Below, in pieces: positions 18,128 to 28,097 of a stretch of 64,000 bases of DNA (positions are counted from its first letter, which is position 1; each line of letters begins with the position of its first letter). A program made the position numbers and the translations under genes. Source of the DNA: Cyanobacterium sp. uoEpiScrs1 (lineage in GTDB: Bacteria > Cyanobacteriota > Cyanobacteriia > Cyanobacteriales > Microcystaceae); NCBI RefSeq assembly GCF_947331815.1, contig NZ_OX373462.1, forward strand, positions 1,103,376-1,167,375. Reading direction: 5' to 3'. Under the pieces are notes generated by a model, which did no database searches, was not told the DNA's origin, and was given only the letters and a program-made list of their open reading frames with translations.

Positions 18128-18601
18128 TCAACTGTACTTTTTGTAGTTCTTAATCGTGGGAAGATGCTGTATTTGTCTTAAAATTTTTTTAGTTTCTTGA
18201 TAAAGAAAATAATTTACCTGTTTTTTAAATAATTTTGCCGCAATTTTCAGGTCTTTAATAGCTTCGGATTGATTATTCAAAACTAGGTAAACTTTAGCGC
18301 GTTCAAAGTATACTTCAGCTAATTCATTTTCCAGACTTAAGGCATAGTTAAAATCAGCAATTGCTTGAGAATAGTTGTATACTTTAATATAGGCAATGCC
18401 TCGATTGTAGTAGGCTTCTGCATTATAAGCATTAAGGCGAATCACTTGAGTGAAATCGGCGATCGCTCCTTGATAATCCCTTTTAATCCCTTTTTCCATG
18501 CCTCGAATCATAATTTCTTCAAGGTTGTGAAAATCGTTGGACTGTTGACTCAGAAAATAAACTTCCTGGAGGAAGCTGTTGGGAATACTGTATTCTTGCA
18601 T
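18128..18601 (-). CDS. TPR-repeat protein, 157 residues
   Basis: The core holds three typical TPR motifs (GIKRDYQGAIADFTQVIRLN, AEAYYNRGIAYIKVYNYSQA and AEVYFERAKVYLVLNNQSEA), giving a small scaffold of the kind common in cyanobacteria. I start at ATG 18601 (MQEYSIPNSFLQEVYFLSQQ); the longer frame to 18658 would add a hydrophobic cysteine-containing stretch that overlaps nothing known. A HIP1 octamer (GCGATCGC) lies within the gene at 18459-18466. It is followed after 7 bp by the CysQ-like gene and is likely co-transcribed. Its binding partner is unknown. Confidence 0.8.
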   Translation of the reverse strand: MQEYSIPNSFLQEVYFLSQQSNDFHNLEEIMIRGMEKGIKRDYQGAIADFTQVIRLNAYNAEAYYNRGIAYIKVYNYSQAIADFNYALSLENELAEVYFERAKVYLVLNNQSEAIKDLKIAAKLFKKQVNYFLYQETKKILRQIQHLPTIKNYKKYS

Positions 18602-18936
18602 GATGGATAAACCAATTAAAATTCTAATACAGTTCAAATAACATAAACTCATTATCACCAGGGTATAAAAGATAGTTTTTCATAGGCAATACTAACCACT
18701 TATGATTTTTAGCACACCTGAGAGTTCGTAGAAAGGGCAACTCATTGACTGTAGTCAGACTACACTAACTTAACTCAAATGTAATAAGTTGAGTGTTGAT
18801 TAAATTACAAAATTTAAGCCACTTATTGATAATAGTTCTTAAATGGGTTCTCATTTGATCTGTTTTATCTGACTTGATGTAAAAAAGGTTGAAATTTAAT
18901 TCAGGAGTAAACTTTTATTTAGTAGTGGACATAGCA

Positions 18937-18983
18937 AAATTCAGCAATCTTAATATTCATTAATATTTAAGATTACTGAATTT
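18937..18983. repeat. Near-perfect inverted repeat
   Basis: Arms 18937-18957 and 18962-18983 pair except for one G-T position and one extra base, with a 4-base loop. Confidence 0.85.
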
Positions 18984-19198
18984 ATTCTAGAAATTAGCCC
19001 TTATTAGAGAAAGATAAAGATTGATTAAAATAATTACGACAAATTATGGGGATTTAATACCCATAATATAAATGTTAATATATTTATATTTTTTAGAGGT
19101 AAACTTCTACTATACAAAATTAGTAAAAAACGTCTCTATTGGAGACTAATATTTAACAAAAAAAGTTCAACTCAGTATCATAACCATCTTTAATTATT

Positions 19199-19236
19199 TT
19201 CAAGACAATTAACTTTAGCTAGTTAATTGTCTTGAA
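19199..19236. repeat. Inverted repeat, 16-bp perfect arms, 6-base loop
   Basis: TTCAAGACAATTAACT at 19199-19214 is the exact reverse complement of 19221-19236. No gene is adjacent and no T tract follows. Confidence 0.9.
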
Positions 19237-19740
19237 GTATATTTATACTAATACATATTTTAATGATTAGAAAAATAAGCATCTATTTTTATTGAAAGTT
19301 ACTAACTTTATTAGTCTTTTCTTCAAAGTATAACCCCGAGAATAATTTAATCATAGCATTGAAGCTGAAGAAAAAATAAGTTTTACTAAATGTCTAATTT
19401 ATATTGAGCTTAGTATATAAAAAAGTTAGATTTTGTATCTATAAATAAGGGGAATTATTTCCAATTTCTAAAGGTTACAGTTTATATATTGACTAGTTTA
19501 AGAGATTGATAATTACTTAGCTAAAAACTCTAATTTATCTAAAAAATTATTCTGGACAGTTTTCTAGATAAAATTTAAAATTTAAAATTTAATAAATAAT
19601 TAACAATCAAATCTTTCTCAAAGAAAAAAAGAAAATTTGTAAAATATATTTTGATCTTAGTTTTTATTAAAATATGGATAAAATAAGTTTAGCGTATTAC
19701 AAAAGTAACGAAAATAAATTATATAAAAACTATAGTTATC

Positions 19741-19779
19741 CCAACATATTATGATCATAAATTGATCATAATATGTTGG
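19741..19779. repeat. Inverted repeat, 17-bp perfect arms, 5-base loop
   Basis: CCAACATATTATGATCA at 19741-19757 is exactly complementary to 19763-19779. It stands about 270 bp upstream of gcvH. Confidence 0.9.
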
Positions 19780-20047
19780 CAAATATTCATAAAACGATCT
19801 TGTTCTCTCCACTAGATAAAAACTAAGGAGTAGGTCTTTTCGTGCAAAAGGGATCATGTTCTTCATTAAAAAAATAATATACTGTCAATTATTGACTATA
19901 AACTGCAGATGATTATAGGTTTACAATAAAATATTGTATACTATGCTACAGATTAAAATATTTATCTCAAAATTTGTAACAATAATTCTATTTCCTTCAG
20001 CATTAGCGGTGTTAAACTTACGTTTGCTGTGAATTTGAGAATGAACA

Positions 20048-20443
20048 ATGGATTTAGAATATCCCGACGATCTAAGATACTTAGATTCCCATGAATACGT
20101 TCGTTTGGATGGGGAAATTGCTACTATTGGTATTAGTGCTTATGCGCTCGAACAACTTGGAGATATAGTATTTTTAGAGTTACCTGAAGTAGGTGATGCT
20201 ATAGAGGTTGGTGAGGTTTTTGGGGCAATTGAATCAGTAAAAGCAGCTGAGGATCTTTATCCTCCTGTATCAGGAACCGTGGTAGATTGCAACGAACAAA
20301 TGCTTGAGACTCCTGAACAGATTACTGATGATCCGTATGGAGACGGATGGTTACTTAAAGTTCGAGTTGAAAATCTTGATGATGACTTAGAAAACACTTT
20401 ATCCGCTAGTGAATACCAAGCTCAAGTAGAAGGAGGAGAATAA
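20048..20443 (+). CDS. gcvH: Glycine cleavage system H protein
   Basis: GcvH carries the lipoyl arm that shuttles the methylamine group from the P protein to the T protein and is reoxidised by the L protein. The 131-residue protein has the full lipoyl-domain fold, with the modified Lys65 in [16 protein letters not shown] and the typical [20 protein letters not shown] ahead of it. Length is normal. The gene stands alone: in many cyanobacteria gcvP is close by, but here the 777 bp downstream contain no glycine decarboxylase, so the other subunits must be encoded elsewhere if the system works. There is no glycine riboswitch-like pattern upstream that I can see. Confidence 0.96.
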   Translation: MDLEYPDDLRYLDSHEYVRLDGEIATIGISAYALEQLGDIVFLELPEVGDAIEVGEVFGAIESVKAAEDLYPPVSGTVVDCNEQMLETPEQITDDPYGDGWLLKVRVENLDDDLENTLSASEYQAQVEGGE

Positions 20444-20482
20444 CATCATGGACATGTTGCTTTACTACAAATGAACCAATAC

Positions 20483-20512
20483 AAAGGTGTTCTCCTTAAC
20501 AAGAGCACCTTT
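20483..20512 (+). repeat. Hairpin after gcvH
   Basis: AAAGGTGTTCT (20483-20493) pairs with AGAGCACCTTT (20502-20512) with one wobble. No T tract follows, so it may act in 3'-end stability more than in termination. Confidence 0.7.
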
Positions 20513-21104
20513 AAACCAACTCAAATTGAAGTGTTGGCTATAAATAATAGAGGCTGTAAAAGCTACTGGGGTTTGACTACTACTAGCTAATATTGTGAGC
20601 TTAAATTAAAAGTCATAATGCTTACTTTTCTTGCCGTTAACCAGATATCAGTTGTAAATCAAGCCCCTGATAAAATATATGTAAACCACGGTTATCATTT
20701 AAAGATTAAACGACCAGAATAACTGTGAATAGCTATAATACTGTTAAGTTTTTTCCTATCTGAATTTATAATTGTTGATCTAAGACTTGGCTTATTAGTT
20801 TCCTGTACTAAGTGAAAAATGACTAAGCTTTCATATATGGCAGAAAATACTGTAATATCCAAAATACATCCACAACTCCTAGTATATTAAATTGGTGTAT
20901 AAATTATGTTTTCTTCTACTTAAAAAATAAATATATAACTGTAGGTTCTACTGATTGCTAGAAGCATTCTGTCAGATAAATATTTTTAATTAATATTGTA
21001 ATAGCTATGTCATTTTGCTTCATATATTAAATATATTTAGTTTCTCAACATATTAGGAACTATTCACTATAATTTTGTAGAAATTCATTTAATTTTCATA
21101 GATT

Positions 21105-21128
21105 TTAAAATCTATGAATTTATTATAT
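21105..21128. repeat. 24-base perfect palindrome
   Basis: Twelve-base halves starting TTCATAGATTTT with no spacer. It lies about 90 bp beyond the 3' end of the SLH gene on the opposite strand, so it might help end that transcript. Confidence 0.85.
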
Positions 21129-21220
21129 CTACTTTGATTTTATTAAAAATTGAAGTAATCTTTATCATAAGATCACTTTCTAAGCTAGAAATAATAGACT
21201 GTTATTTTATTTTACCTCTG

Positions 21221-22390
21221 TCAATTATTGTCTGTTTGTTTTAAGATATCTTCGGCTGACAGACCACTTCCTTGATAGCCAAAATACCATAATGCAGCTG
21301 CGGCTTGAGCGCGAGTTACAGTCTTTTTCGGTTGAAATAAAATTGTATAACCAAAAACACGGCGGACGTTTCCCCATTCTCCATTTTGAAAATCAGCATA
21401 TAACCCCCGTAATCCTATAGGCTCAATTTGAGTAGTATCCTGAAAACCCCAAGTTTCTCTAATCCCATCAATAGAAGCTTTAGGTAGACTTTTTCCTATA
21501 TCTAAAGTAACTTTCCAGATGATTAAATCAGACCGTGTTAACAACGCGTCAGGACGAAATAAGAAAATGTTATTGTCTCCTGTAAGATGTGAAGAAATTA
21601 ATCCTGCCTCGGCTAATCCTTGAATTATGAGAAAATCAGCGTCATTTGAAGGAACGTCAGTAAAAGCCGGTTGAGCATTTTTTAATCCTAGACGGATTTG
21701 TTGTTCGGGGTAATTTTGATAAAATCTATTTTTGGCGCTGACCAACCATCGTGCATATTCTCGACGGGTAATCGGTTCATTAGGCTTAAATTGATCATTT
21801 TCTTTAGCAGTCAAAAGACCTAAGTTTGCTAAATCTTGAACGTAAGAACGCAAAGCTTCAGGAATTTGATTAAAGTCAGAAAAATTAGTAAGTTTACTAA
21901 TAGTAGTTGAAGTCTGTTTAGAAGGACTGTTATCTGATTTAGTTGTATTAACTTGTTTATATTCTAGGGTAAATTCCGTCGTTGATTTTCCAGGGAATAT
22001 AGACAATCTAATTTTTAGATTATCGATTTGAGCAACTAATGAATTTTCTTGAGATTCAGAGGAAAAATGCTGAATAATTTTCCATTTTTGTGATTTTAAT
22101 TGCTGTAGATAAAAATTCTTGATTTTTTCAGTAGAGTCATCAGTTTTCCATCGAACTGCTCCATTTGCTTGTGTAATTTCTTGAGTGATTTCTTCTAAAG
22201 TGGCTTGAGGATATTGGGGGATTTTTGAGGGAAAATTGTCAAAAAGTTGAATAGTTGATTTTTGGGAAGATTCTAAATTTTTTGTAAACCTAGGATTGGC
22301 AGAAAATCTACCTTCCAACCCTTCAATTCCACTACATGCTGTTAATAATCCTATTAAGGTAACTAAAATACTATAATGTATCACAATCAT
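21221..22390 (-). CDS. SLH-domain lipoprotein
   Basis: This is an envelope protein of 389 residues with a lipoprotein signal: a hydrophobic stretch ends in the lipobox LLTAC at about residues 14-18. A middle region (about 45-150, EEITQEITQANGAVRWKTDD) has no family I recognise. The C-terminal half holds SLH-like segments (LANLGLLTAKENDQFKPNEPITRREYARWL; FLFRPDALLTRSDLIIW; LFQPKKTVTRAQAAAALWYF) that bind cell-wall polymers. The frame begins at TTG 22402, but ATG 22390 gives the normal signal. Cyanobacterial SLH lipoproteins of this layout probably link the outer layers to peptidoglycan. Confidence 0.85.
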   Translation of the reverse strand: MIVIHYSILVTLIGLLTACSGIEGLEGRFSANPRFTKNLESSQKSTIQLFDNFPSKIPQYPQATLEEITQEITQANGAVRWKTDDSTEKIKNFYLQQLKSQKWKIIQHFSSESQENSLVAQIDNLKIRLSIFPGKSTTEFTLEYKQVNTTKSDNSPSKQTSTTISKLTNFSDFNQIPEALRSYVQDLANLGLLTAKENDQFKPNEPITRREYARWLVSAKNRFYQNYPEQQIRLGLKNAQPAFTDVPSNDADFLIIQGLAEAGLISSHLTGDNNIFLFRPDALLTRSDLIIWKVTLDIGKSLPKASIDGIRETWGFQDTTQIEPIGLRGLYADFQNGEWGNVRRVFGYTILFQPKKTVTRAQAAAALWYFGYQGSGLSAEDILKQTDNN

Positions 22391-22806
22391 AAGCTTAAAC
22401 AATATGTCAATATGTCTGAAATTTAAGAGTTTATTTATCTAGATTAACGCATTACAGCCACAGTAGAAAAAGTATATATCATATTACTTATAAGTATCTA
22501 AAATATATTTTTTGTCTCGAGTCTTAATGTTTTATAAAGTAGCTTAAACAAGAAGCAAACAACTTTAAGTACAATTTATTAGAATGAATATATTGCACAT
22601 TTAGCTCTACAGTTCTATATTAAAAGTCGTTACTCATATAATGACATATACATTTTTTTCTATTTAAAACATCTACATATAAATCTAACTTTAATTTAAA
22701 TCAATCCAATATATCTTAATTTTATTCTGCTGTATTAAAAATTTAACTGATTGGAACTAGAAGCCTTATCTCAACCTCGGCTTTAAAAATATATTTTATT
22801 CGTGCC

Positions 22807-22846
22807 AGTTTATCTCTTTTTTATAAAGATAAAAAAGAGATAAACT
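22807..22846. repeat. Inverted repeat, 18-bp perfect arms, 4-base loop
   Basis: AGTTTATCTCTTTTTTAT at 22807-22824 is exactly complementary to 22829-22846. There is no adjacent gene. Confidence 0.92.
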
Positions 22847-23046
22847 ATTTTAGGGGATTTTATTTAGATATTAAACTAGTTATAAGAAATTTTATCTAAT
22901 TATTTCTATTTATAAATATTAGTAAATAATTATCTCATAGACAGAGAACAATATTTTTTTACTTGTCTGTTTTGTATCCAAAATAATGATAATTGCAAAA
23001 AACTTTGATCTTAAACAATAACAACTTTAAGTAATAACTTTCCTGG

Positions 23047-23074
23047 TTTTAAGATTTTATATTAAATCTTAAAA
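23047..23074. repeat. Inverted repeat, 11-bp perfect arms
   Basis: TTTTAAGATTT (23047-23057) and AAATCTTAAAA (23064-23074) are separated by 6 bases. Confidence 0.8.
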
Positions 23075-23853
23075 GTCAAACTTTCAATGAGATTATACAG
23101 TGTAGTTTGTTAATAATTAATTATCATTTTAGCGCTTAAAACTCTTTCTATAAAGAAAGTATTTGGATTCAAAATAAATTTCTTTACTTCAATACTAAGC
23201 CATAAAAACATTTGTACTAATTGCTTAGTGACTATTAAGTCTACATCATAAGTTATCGAATTTGTTCTTAGTCCATTTGAACCGTTGTATCTTATGCCTG
23301 CTTTATTTCAAACTGTTGTATTAAGCTTAAACTAAAAAATTTTTATTTTAGACAGATTTTATAAAAGAATAAACGTCTTAATCACAATACTCTTTTGATG
23401 GTTTCTTCCATGTTAATAACCTCTATCAGCCGATATAATCAACACATAATATTATTTTTGGCAAAATTTTTTTGAAAATTCAGTCAGTATAAATTAAGAT
23501 ATTAAGTACATCTACTTAAAAAAATATAAAATTAGGGCAACTTTCTTTCAAATTATTTGACGAATACTGTAAACAATCTGTAATAATCTAAAAGGGCAGT
23601 GTATTTCAAAGTCCCTATTCATTGACAGAACTGTTCAAAATTGAAACAACATCGTCAGTGAGTACTCCGTCAGCACAATTAGAGGTAAGGCAATTTTGAC
23701 GATACAAGCCGATGTTATTAGTAACAATCTGAGTTGTATGGAAATGTGTCCCCGGAAAATTTTCGGACAGGTCTTTAGGTAGATCATATTTACTATGGCT
23801 AATCAGTGCTGAGTCAATGAGTTTTTTAAAATCAATCAATGGAGGTCCATCCT

Positions 23854-24318
23854 ATGCCCATTCGTCTATATGTCGGTAACTTGCCCAAAGAACCTATCGA
23901 ACGCCAAGCATTGCAAGAAATGTTTGTTGATGCTGGCGAAATTATGTCCATAAAAGTAATTAAAGATCGCAAAACGGGAAAATGTCGAGGGTTTGCTTTT
24001 GTTACTGTAGCCACCGATGAATTGGCCGATGCTTTTATAGAAAAATATAATGGTCAATCTTTTATGGATAGCCCTCTTAAAATTGAAAAAGCTTTACCAA
24101 GAGCTAAAAATACAAGTAAAGAAGAAAAACAAGAGGATAAAGTTTCCCCAGCTTCAGTTCCATCTCCAAAATCATCAGTAAAAAAAGGTAGTACAAAAAA
24201 ACGGTCCCGTACTCAAAGTAGCGGGAGTAGTTCCTCAGGAGATAGCTTTCAACCTGACCCTCGTTGGGCTGATGAGTTAGCTAAGCTTAAGGAAATGTTG
24301 GCTACTTCATCCAATTAG
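23854..24318 (+). CDS. RRM-type RNA-binding protein (cyanobacterial Rbp family)
   Basis: The 154-residue protein has one N-terminal RNA-recognition motif (residues 2-80). Its RNP2 motif is RLYVGNL and its RNP1 motif is KCRGFAFVTV, and a basic, serine-rich tail follows (about 85-135, KKGSTKKRSRTQSSGSSSSG). Cyanobacterial Rbp proteins bind RNA in the cytoplasm; several are cold-induced and some take part in mRNA localisation. The frame is open from 23839, but GGAGG at 23841-23845 sits 8 bases ahead of ATG 23854, so that is the start. The tail is longer than in glycine-rich Rbp proteins. Which mRNA it serves cannot be told. Confidence 0.93.
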   Translation: MPIRLYVGNLPKEPIERQALQEMFVDAGEIMSIKVIKDRKTGKCRGFAFVTVATDELADAFIEKYNGQSFMDSPLKIEKALPRAKNTSKEEKQEDKVSPASVPSPKSSVKKGSTKKRSRTQSSGSSSSGDSFQPDPRWADELAKLKEMLATSSN

Positions 24319-24440
24319 ATAAATATTAAGGTAAAAGATAGGTTCGCAAACAATGGTTGATCAAGTCATTACTTATCCTCTATTGTTGAGGTTGAAATCT
24401 AAAAACTCAGACAAATAGTCTGCCGTTAAGGAGTTTAGCC

Positions 24441-25151
24441 ATGTCAATGACCAATGATCCTGTTGTGCTCATGAAACAAGAGGTGGGGAAAGCCGCCGTT
24501 GCCCGTGTTCAATCTGATTCTATTGTCGGGTTAGGCACAGGCTCGACCACAGCCTATGCCATTGAACACATTGGAGAACGTCTCAAGTCAGGAGATTTAA
24601 AAAATATTGTTGGGGTAACGACTTCTTTTCAAGGAGAAGTCCTAGCCAGAAAATACGGTATTCCCTTAACTACCCTTGATGTGATTGATCACATTGACAT
24701 TGCAATTGATGGCGCGGATGAAGTTGATACGCAGAAAAATTTAATTAAGGGAGGTGGTGCTGCTCACACCCAAGAAAAAATAGTAGACAGCTTAGCCAGA
24801 TTTTTCATTGTGGTAGTTGATAGTAATAAGCTAGTAGATAAATTAGGCTCGACTTGTTTGTTACCGGTAGAAGTAATCCCCAAAGCAGTAACTCCTGTTA
24901 TGCGTCAATTAGAACAAATGGGAGGAAAACCAGAAATTCGAATGGGAGTCAAAAAGGCTGGACCTGTAATTACAGATCAGGGAAATTTGATTATTGATGT
25001 CAACTTTAAAGAGATTAACGATCCAGAGAATCTAGAAGTTACTATTAACAATATTCCAGGGGTATTAGAAAACGGTTTGTTTGTTGGTATAACTGATTCG
25101 GTCTTAGTAGGAGAAATTATTAATGGTAAGCCGGTAGTACGAGAACTATAA
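24441..25151 (+). CDS. rpiA: Ribose-5-phosphate isomerase A
   Basis: RpiA interconverts ribose 5-phosphate and ribulose 5-phosphate in the pentose phosphate pathways. The 236-residue protein has the substrate-binding loop [19 protein letters not shown], the motif [25 protein letters not shown] with the catalytic Asp and Glu, and the C-terminal [21 protein letters not shown]. An AAGGAG lies about 8 bases ahead of ATG 24441. Length is normal. It is a single gene with its own likely terminator at 25174-25217. Confidence 0.97.
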   Translation: MSMTNDPVVLMKQEVGKAAVARVQSDSIVGLGTGSTTAYAIEHIGERLKSGDLKNIVGVTTSFQGEVLARKYGIPLTTLDVIDHIDIAIDGADEVDTQKNLIKGGGAAHTQEKIVDSLARFFIVVVDSNKLVDKLGSTCLLPVEVIPKAVTPVMRQLEQMGGKPEIRMGVKKAGPVITDQGNLIIDVNFKEINDPENLEVTINNIPGVLENGLFVGITDSVLVGEIINGKPVVREL

Positions 25152-25173
25152 ACTATAATTATTTTTTCTTAAT

Positions 25174-25217
25174 TGACACGGACCCCCTATTTTTTACAAA
25201 CGAGAGGGTTCGTGTCA
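25174..25217 (+). terminator. Probable rpiA terminator
   Basis: TGACACG-GACCC (25174 onward) pairs with the AGGGTTCGTGTCA arm (25205-25217) with wobble positions, across an AT-rich loop. It is 22 bp after the stop. The following sequence, ggttatttcttg, is only moderately T-rich. Confidence 0.6.
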
Positions 25218-25821
25218 GGTTATTTCTTGTTACAATGATTTCATATAAATGGATGGTCCTTATAAAAGAGGATCGAAATCTTTGACAGACATTAAGTAAA
25301 TTTATTGGTATTTGGCTTTACTCCTTGTAAGAAATAGGATAAAAGAGAAAATACCCCGGCTGTGAATTACCCTATTAGTACGATCTTCGATCTAAGATAG
25401 TAGTTCAATGGATAGATAATCAGATTTATTAAAATAATTAGCTCTATCAAAAGTTTGTAGGCTAACTGAGAATTTTGTAGAAATTATAGAATATAATGTC
25501 CGAATATAGGGTACGTTAGACGCTCAAAGATTTGAATTTTTGCTACGTGGTACGTACAAGTATTAAGTTTTTCGGTAAAGGGAAAGGTAGACAGTAAAAT
25601 ATCTTCATTGAAAACTAATTCAGGACCATTGCTGTTAAAAACTGATATTAAATTTCACTTTTTTGGTGAGATCAAATAATCTCTTGCCACGGACAAATAA
25701 AAGAAGTTTGGGAGAAGACCATTCACACATATAAACTGTTTACTTATCTTTTGAAACAGGTGAGGGATTTATATGTAGAAATATTGTTTAACTAATGGTT
25801 AGATTTTACAAATCTAGCAAG

Positions 25822-25864
25822 AAATAGTTCTACCTATTATTCTAAATAATAGATAGAACTATTT
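25822..25864. repeat. Inverted repeat, 20-bp arms, one wobble, 3-base loop
   Basis: AAATAGTTCTACCTATTATT (25822-25841) pairs with 25845-25864 except one position. It lies about 300 bp past the 3' end of miaB, which is read from the opposite strand. Confidence 0.88.
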
Positions 25865-26161
25865 TAAGATCTTAATGGTAATCATTTAATTAGATAGTTT
25901 TACGGTAGCGCGGCATTGCTCCCATAAGATCGATATAATTTTATCTTCTGTCTCTTTTCTTTATAGTTTATTGGCTAGGTTAGGGAGGTAATGCCTTAAT
26001 AAATGCTGATAGCAGAATGTTTTCAGTGGATTTAACCTACCTATCTACAGCAAAATAGAGTAGAGCCGGATAAAATTTTCGAATAGAAAATCATGGTTAT
26101 AGTTCAATATTCGGTTAAGCACAGTTAAAATCTGTATTTGATTTTACCTTGAATTAAAAAA

Positions 26162-27508
26162 TCATTTATAAGCTAAATTTCCTGTCAAACTAAATGCACG
26201 AACTTCAGTAATTTTAACATCAACAATTTGACCTTTTAATTGGTTAATATCACCCTTAAAAAAAGTCAAACGATTGCCCTGAGTTCTACCCATTACTTGA
26301 CTTTTGTCTTTTGGGTTTTTTTCTTCTACTAGTATCTTTTCTATACGTCCTAAATACCGTTGTGATCTTTCGGCGGCTTTTTGTTCTACTAAATAATTGA
26401 GACGTTGTAATCTATCATTTTTAATATCTTCACTTAATTGATTTACCCACAAGGCTGCAGGTGTTCCAGGGCGAGGAGAATAAGCTGCCGTGTTAAGTTG
26501 ATCAAATCCAATATCGGAGACTAATTTTAAGGTATTTTTAAACTGTTGTTCTGTTTCTCCAGGAAACCCTACAATGGCATCAGCACTAATGGAAGCATCA
26601 GGCATGTAATCACGAATTTTAGCAATAATTCGGCGGTATTTCTCCTGAGTATAGCCCCGTTTCATCGCTTTAAGTATCTCATTATCTCCTGACTGAAAAG
26701 GAATATGAAAGTGTTCACATACTTTAGATAATTCTTTACAAGCAACTATTAAACGTTCAGTAAAATAACGAGGGTGACTTGTGGCGAAACGAATACGTTC
26801 AACTCCAGAAACATCATGGACGGTATAAAGTAAATCTGTTAAGGTATGTCGACGTCTCCCTGTTTTTAACACTCCTGGTAAGTCTCGTCCGTAAGCATCG
26901 ATATTTTGTCCCAAGAGGGTAACTTCTTTGTATCCTCGTTTTCCTAAGATTTTCATTTCTTTTAAAATCTCTTCTGAGGTTCTCGACTGTTCCGTCCCAC
27001 GTACATTAGGAACTACACAATAAGTACAACGTTCATTACAGCCATATATAATATTAACCCAAGCAGTGATTGTACTTTCTCGACGGGGTTTTGTGATATC
27101 TTCAACGATATGGATAGGTTCAGTTGCGATTATTTGACTTCCATCGGAGACTTGTTGTAGTAAATCCCCTAGACGGTTAGCGTGTTGCGGTCCCATGATT
27201 AAGTCTAATTCAGGAACCCTACGTAAAATTTTCTGTCCTTCTTGTTGTGCGACACAACCTGCTACTACTAAGATTAAATCTGGGTTTTGGTGTTTTCGTT
27301 TAGCTTGTCTTCCTAGGTAAGAATAGACTTTCTGTTCGGCACTATCTCGAATAGTGCAAGTATTATACAGAATTAAATCAGCATCGTTGGGGTTGTCTGA
27401 CCAAATAAACCCCATATCTTCGAGGATACCTGCCATGCGTTCCGAGTCAGCTCTATTCATCTGACAGCCAAAAGTAGTTATGTGGTAGTAACGTTGAGAA
27501 GGGGTCAT
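26162..27508 (-). CDS. miaB: tRNA (N6-isopentenyl adenosine(37)-C2)-methylthiotransferase MiaB
   Basis: MiaB is a radical-SAM enzyme that adds the methylthio group to i6A37 of tRNAs reading UNN codons. The 448-residue protein shows the three cysteines of the N-terminal cluster (Cys15 in TTFGCQMN, Cys51 in NTCTIRDSA and Cys85 in AGCVAQQEG) and the radical-SAM triad Cys157, Cys161 and Cys164 ([13 protein letters not shown]). A C-terminal TRAM domain (about 378-445) follows. All key residues are present and length is normal. The tRNA-Leu(GAG) in this window is not a substrate, since it does not read UNN codons. It is a single gene. Confidence 0.97.
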   Translation of the reverse strand: MTPSQRYYHITTFGCQMNRADSERMAGILEDMGFIWSDNPNDADLILYNTCTIRDSAEQKVYSYLGRQAKRKHQNPDLILVVAGCVAQQEGQKILRRVPELDLIMGPQHANRLGDLLQQVSDGSQIIATEPIHIVEDITKPRRESTITAWVNIIYGCNERCTYCVVPNVRGTEQSRTSEEILKEMKILGKRGYKEVTLLGQNIDAYGRDLPGVLKTGRRRHTLTDLLYTVHDVSGVERIRFATSHPRYFTERLIVACKELSKVCEHFHIPFQSGDNEILKAMKRGYTQEKYRRIIAKIRDYMPDASISADAIVGFPGETEQQFKNTLKLVSDIGFDQLNTAAYSPRPGTPAALWVNQLSEDIKNDRLQRLNYLVEQKAAERSQRYLGRIEKILVEEKNPKDKSQVMGRTQGNRLTFFKGDINQLKGQIVDVKITEVRAFSLTGNLAYK

Positions 27509-28097
27509 AATGTAGTTTGCAGACCAGATGTTTTCTAGACTAGTCCTTCATTATAAGCCACCATTCACACCATCTGCCCTAGAAGCTTAAATAAATAGAC
27601 CACATTGAAATTAGACAGTACTCAAATTAACTTTTAATTAAAAATATTAACAACCAAAATGAAAAAAATTTGATAAATATAATAGATTTTAGAAAATTAT
27701 TCTTAATATTTGCCTTGGATATAGTTTTTTACTAGTGCAAAATCCATCTAACTTATAAATATTTTTAATATCGGTAATTTAAAGTTACCATAATTAAAGT
27801 AAGCAAAATACCTGTTCCTATTCCTATTGTTCACAGAATTGACTGATTTGGTTCAAAGATTGTTTTCTTACAAAGAGTATAGTTTATGAGTGTCTTGATA
27901 ATAGGAAAAAATTTGAGTAGTCTGTCACCATAATATCTTAGGTTAAGTACCCAGTAGAAAGTATCTTAGAAACGAGAATAATTGCCTCAAAACAGAAGTA
28001 GAGAGTAGGACTATAGCCTACTCTCCAACAAATTAACCGAATCAAATAGGAAAGAAAGAATCACATAGTTGGAATATTCTTCCCATAAAATATGAGC
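27509..28097. other. 589-bp gap upstream of miaB
   Basis: It carries the miaB promoter region and the terminator-like hairpin of the COP23 gene (28001-28025). No open frame beyond about 16 codons looks like a protein. Confidence 0.6.
28001..28025 (-). terminator. Probable terminator of the COP23-family gene
   Basis: GAGAGTAGG and CCTACTCTC form a 9-bp perfect stem around 7 bases. On the minus strand it lies 72 bp after the stop and is followed by TACTTCTGTTTT, so termination in that direction is plausible. Confidence 0.6.

Larger units (their letters stand above)
18602..20047. other. 1.45-kb AT-rich gap with several hairpins
   Basis: It contains a 15-base palindrome (18750-18764) and hairpins at 18937-18983, 19199-19236 and 19741-19779. 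Minus-strand frames around 18630-18870 read through a stop (MRTHLRTIINKWLKF ... then about 46 open codons) and may be an unrecognisable gene remnant. The 69-codon frame at 19657-19866 is Phe/Tyr-rich and crosses a hairpin; I reject it. Confidence 0.6.
20444..21220. other. 777-bp gap downstream of gcvH
   Basis: It holds a hairpin soon after the gcvH stop (20483-20512) and a 24-base palindrome (21105-21128). A 34-codon ATG frame at 20618-20722 (MLTFLAVNQISVVNQAPDKI and on) is protein-like in composition but lacks a ribosome site; it may be a small gene or a relic. Confidence 0.55.
22391..23853. other. 1.46-kb AT-rich gap
   Basis: It contains hairpins at 22807-22846 and 23047-23074. A 74-codon open frame on the minus strand (23615-23839) has a fairly protein-like composition but no ATG, only a TTG, and it runs antisense to the leader of the RNA-binding protein gene. 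I leave it uncalled. The remaining sequence shows no gene. Confidence 0.6.
25152..26161. other. 1.01-kb gap between rpiA and the end of miaB
   Basis: It holds the rpiA terminator-like hairpin (25174-25217) and a long hairpin (25822-25864). Only short open frames are present, for example MGAMPRYRKTI on the minus strand around 25900-25930. I see no gene or recognisable RNA. Confidence 0.6.

Noticed and set aside
18630..18870. Two consecutive minus-strand frames (MRTHLRTIINKWLKF and a following 46-codon stretch) split by one TAG
   Set aside because: No family is recognised, and open runs of this size occur by chance; left as gap sequence.
19657..19866. 69-codon minus-strand frame
   Set aside because: It crosses a perfect 17-bp inverted repeat and has the Phe/Tyr/Ile-rich mix of AT-rich noise.
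20444..21220. Expectation of gcvP or its remains behind gcvH
   Set aside because: No glycine decarboxylase-like peptide could be read in any frame.
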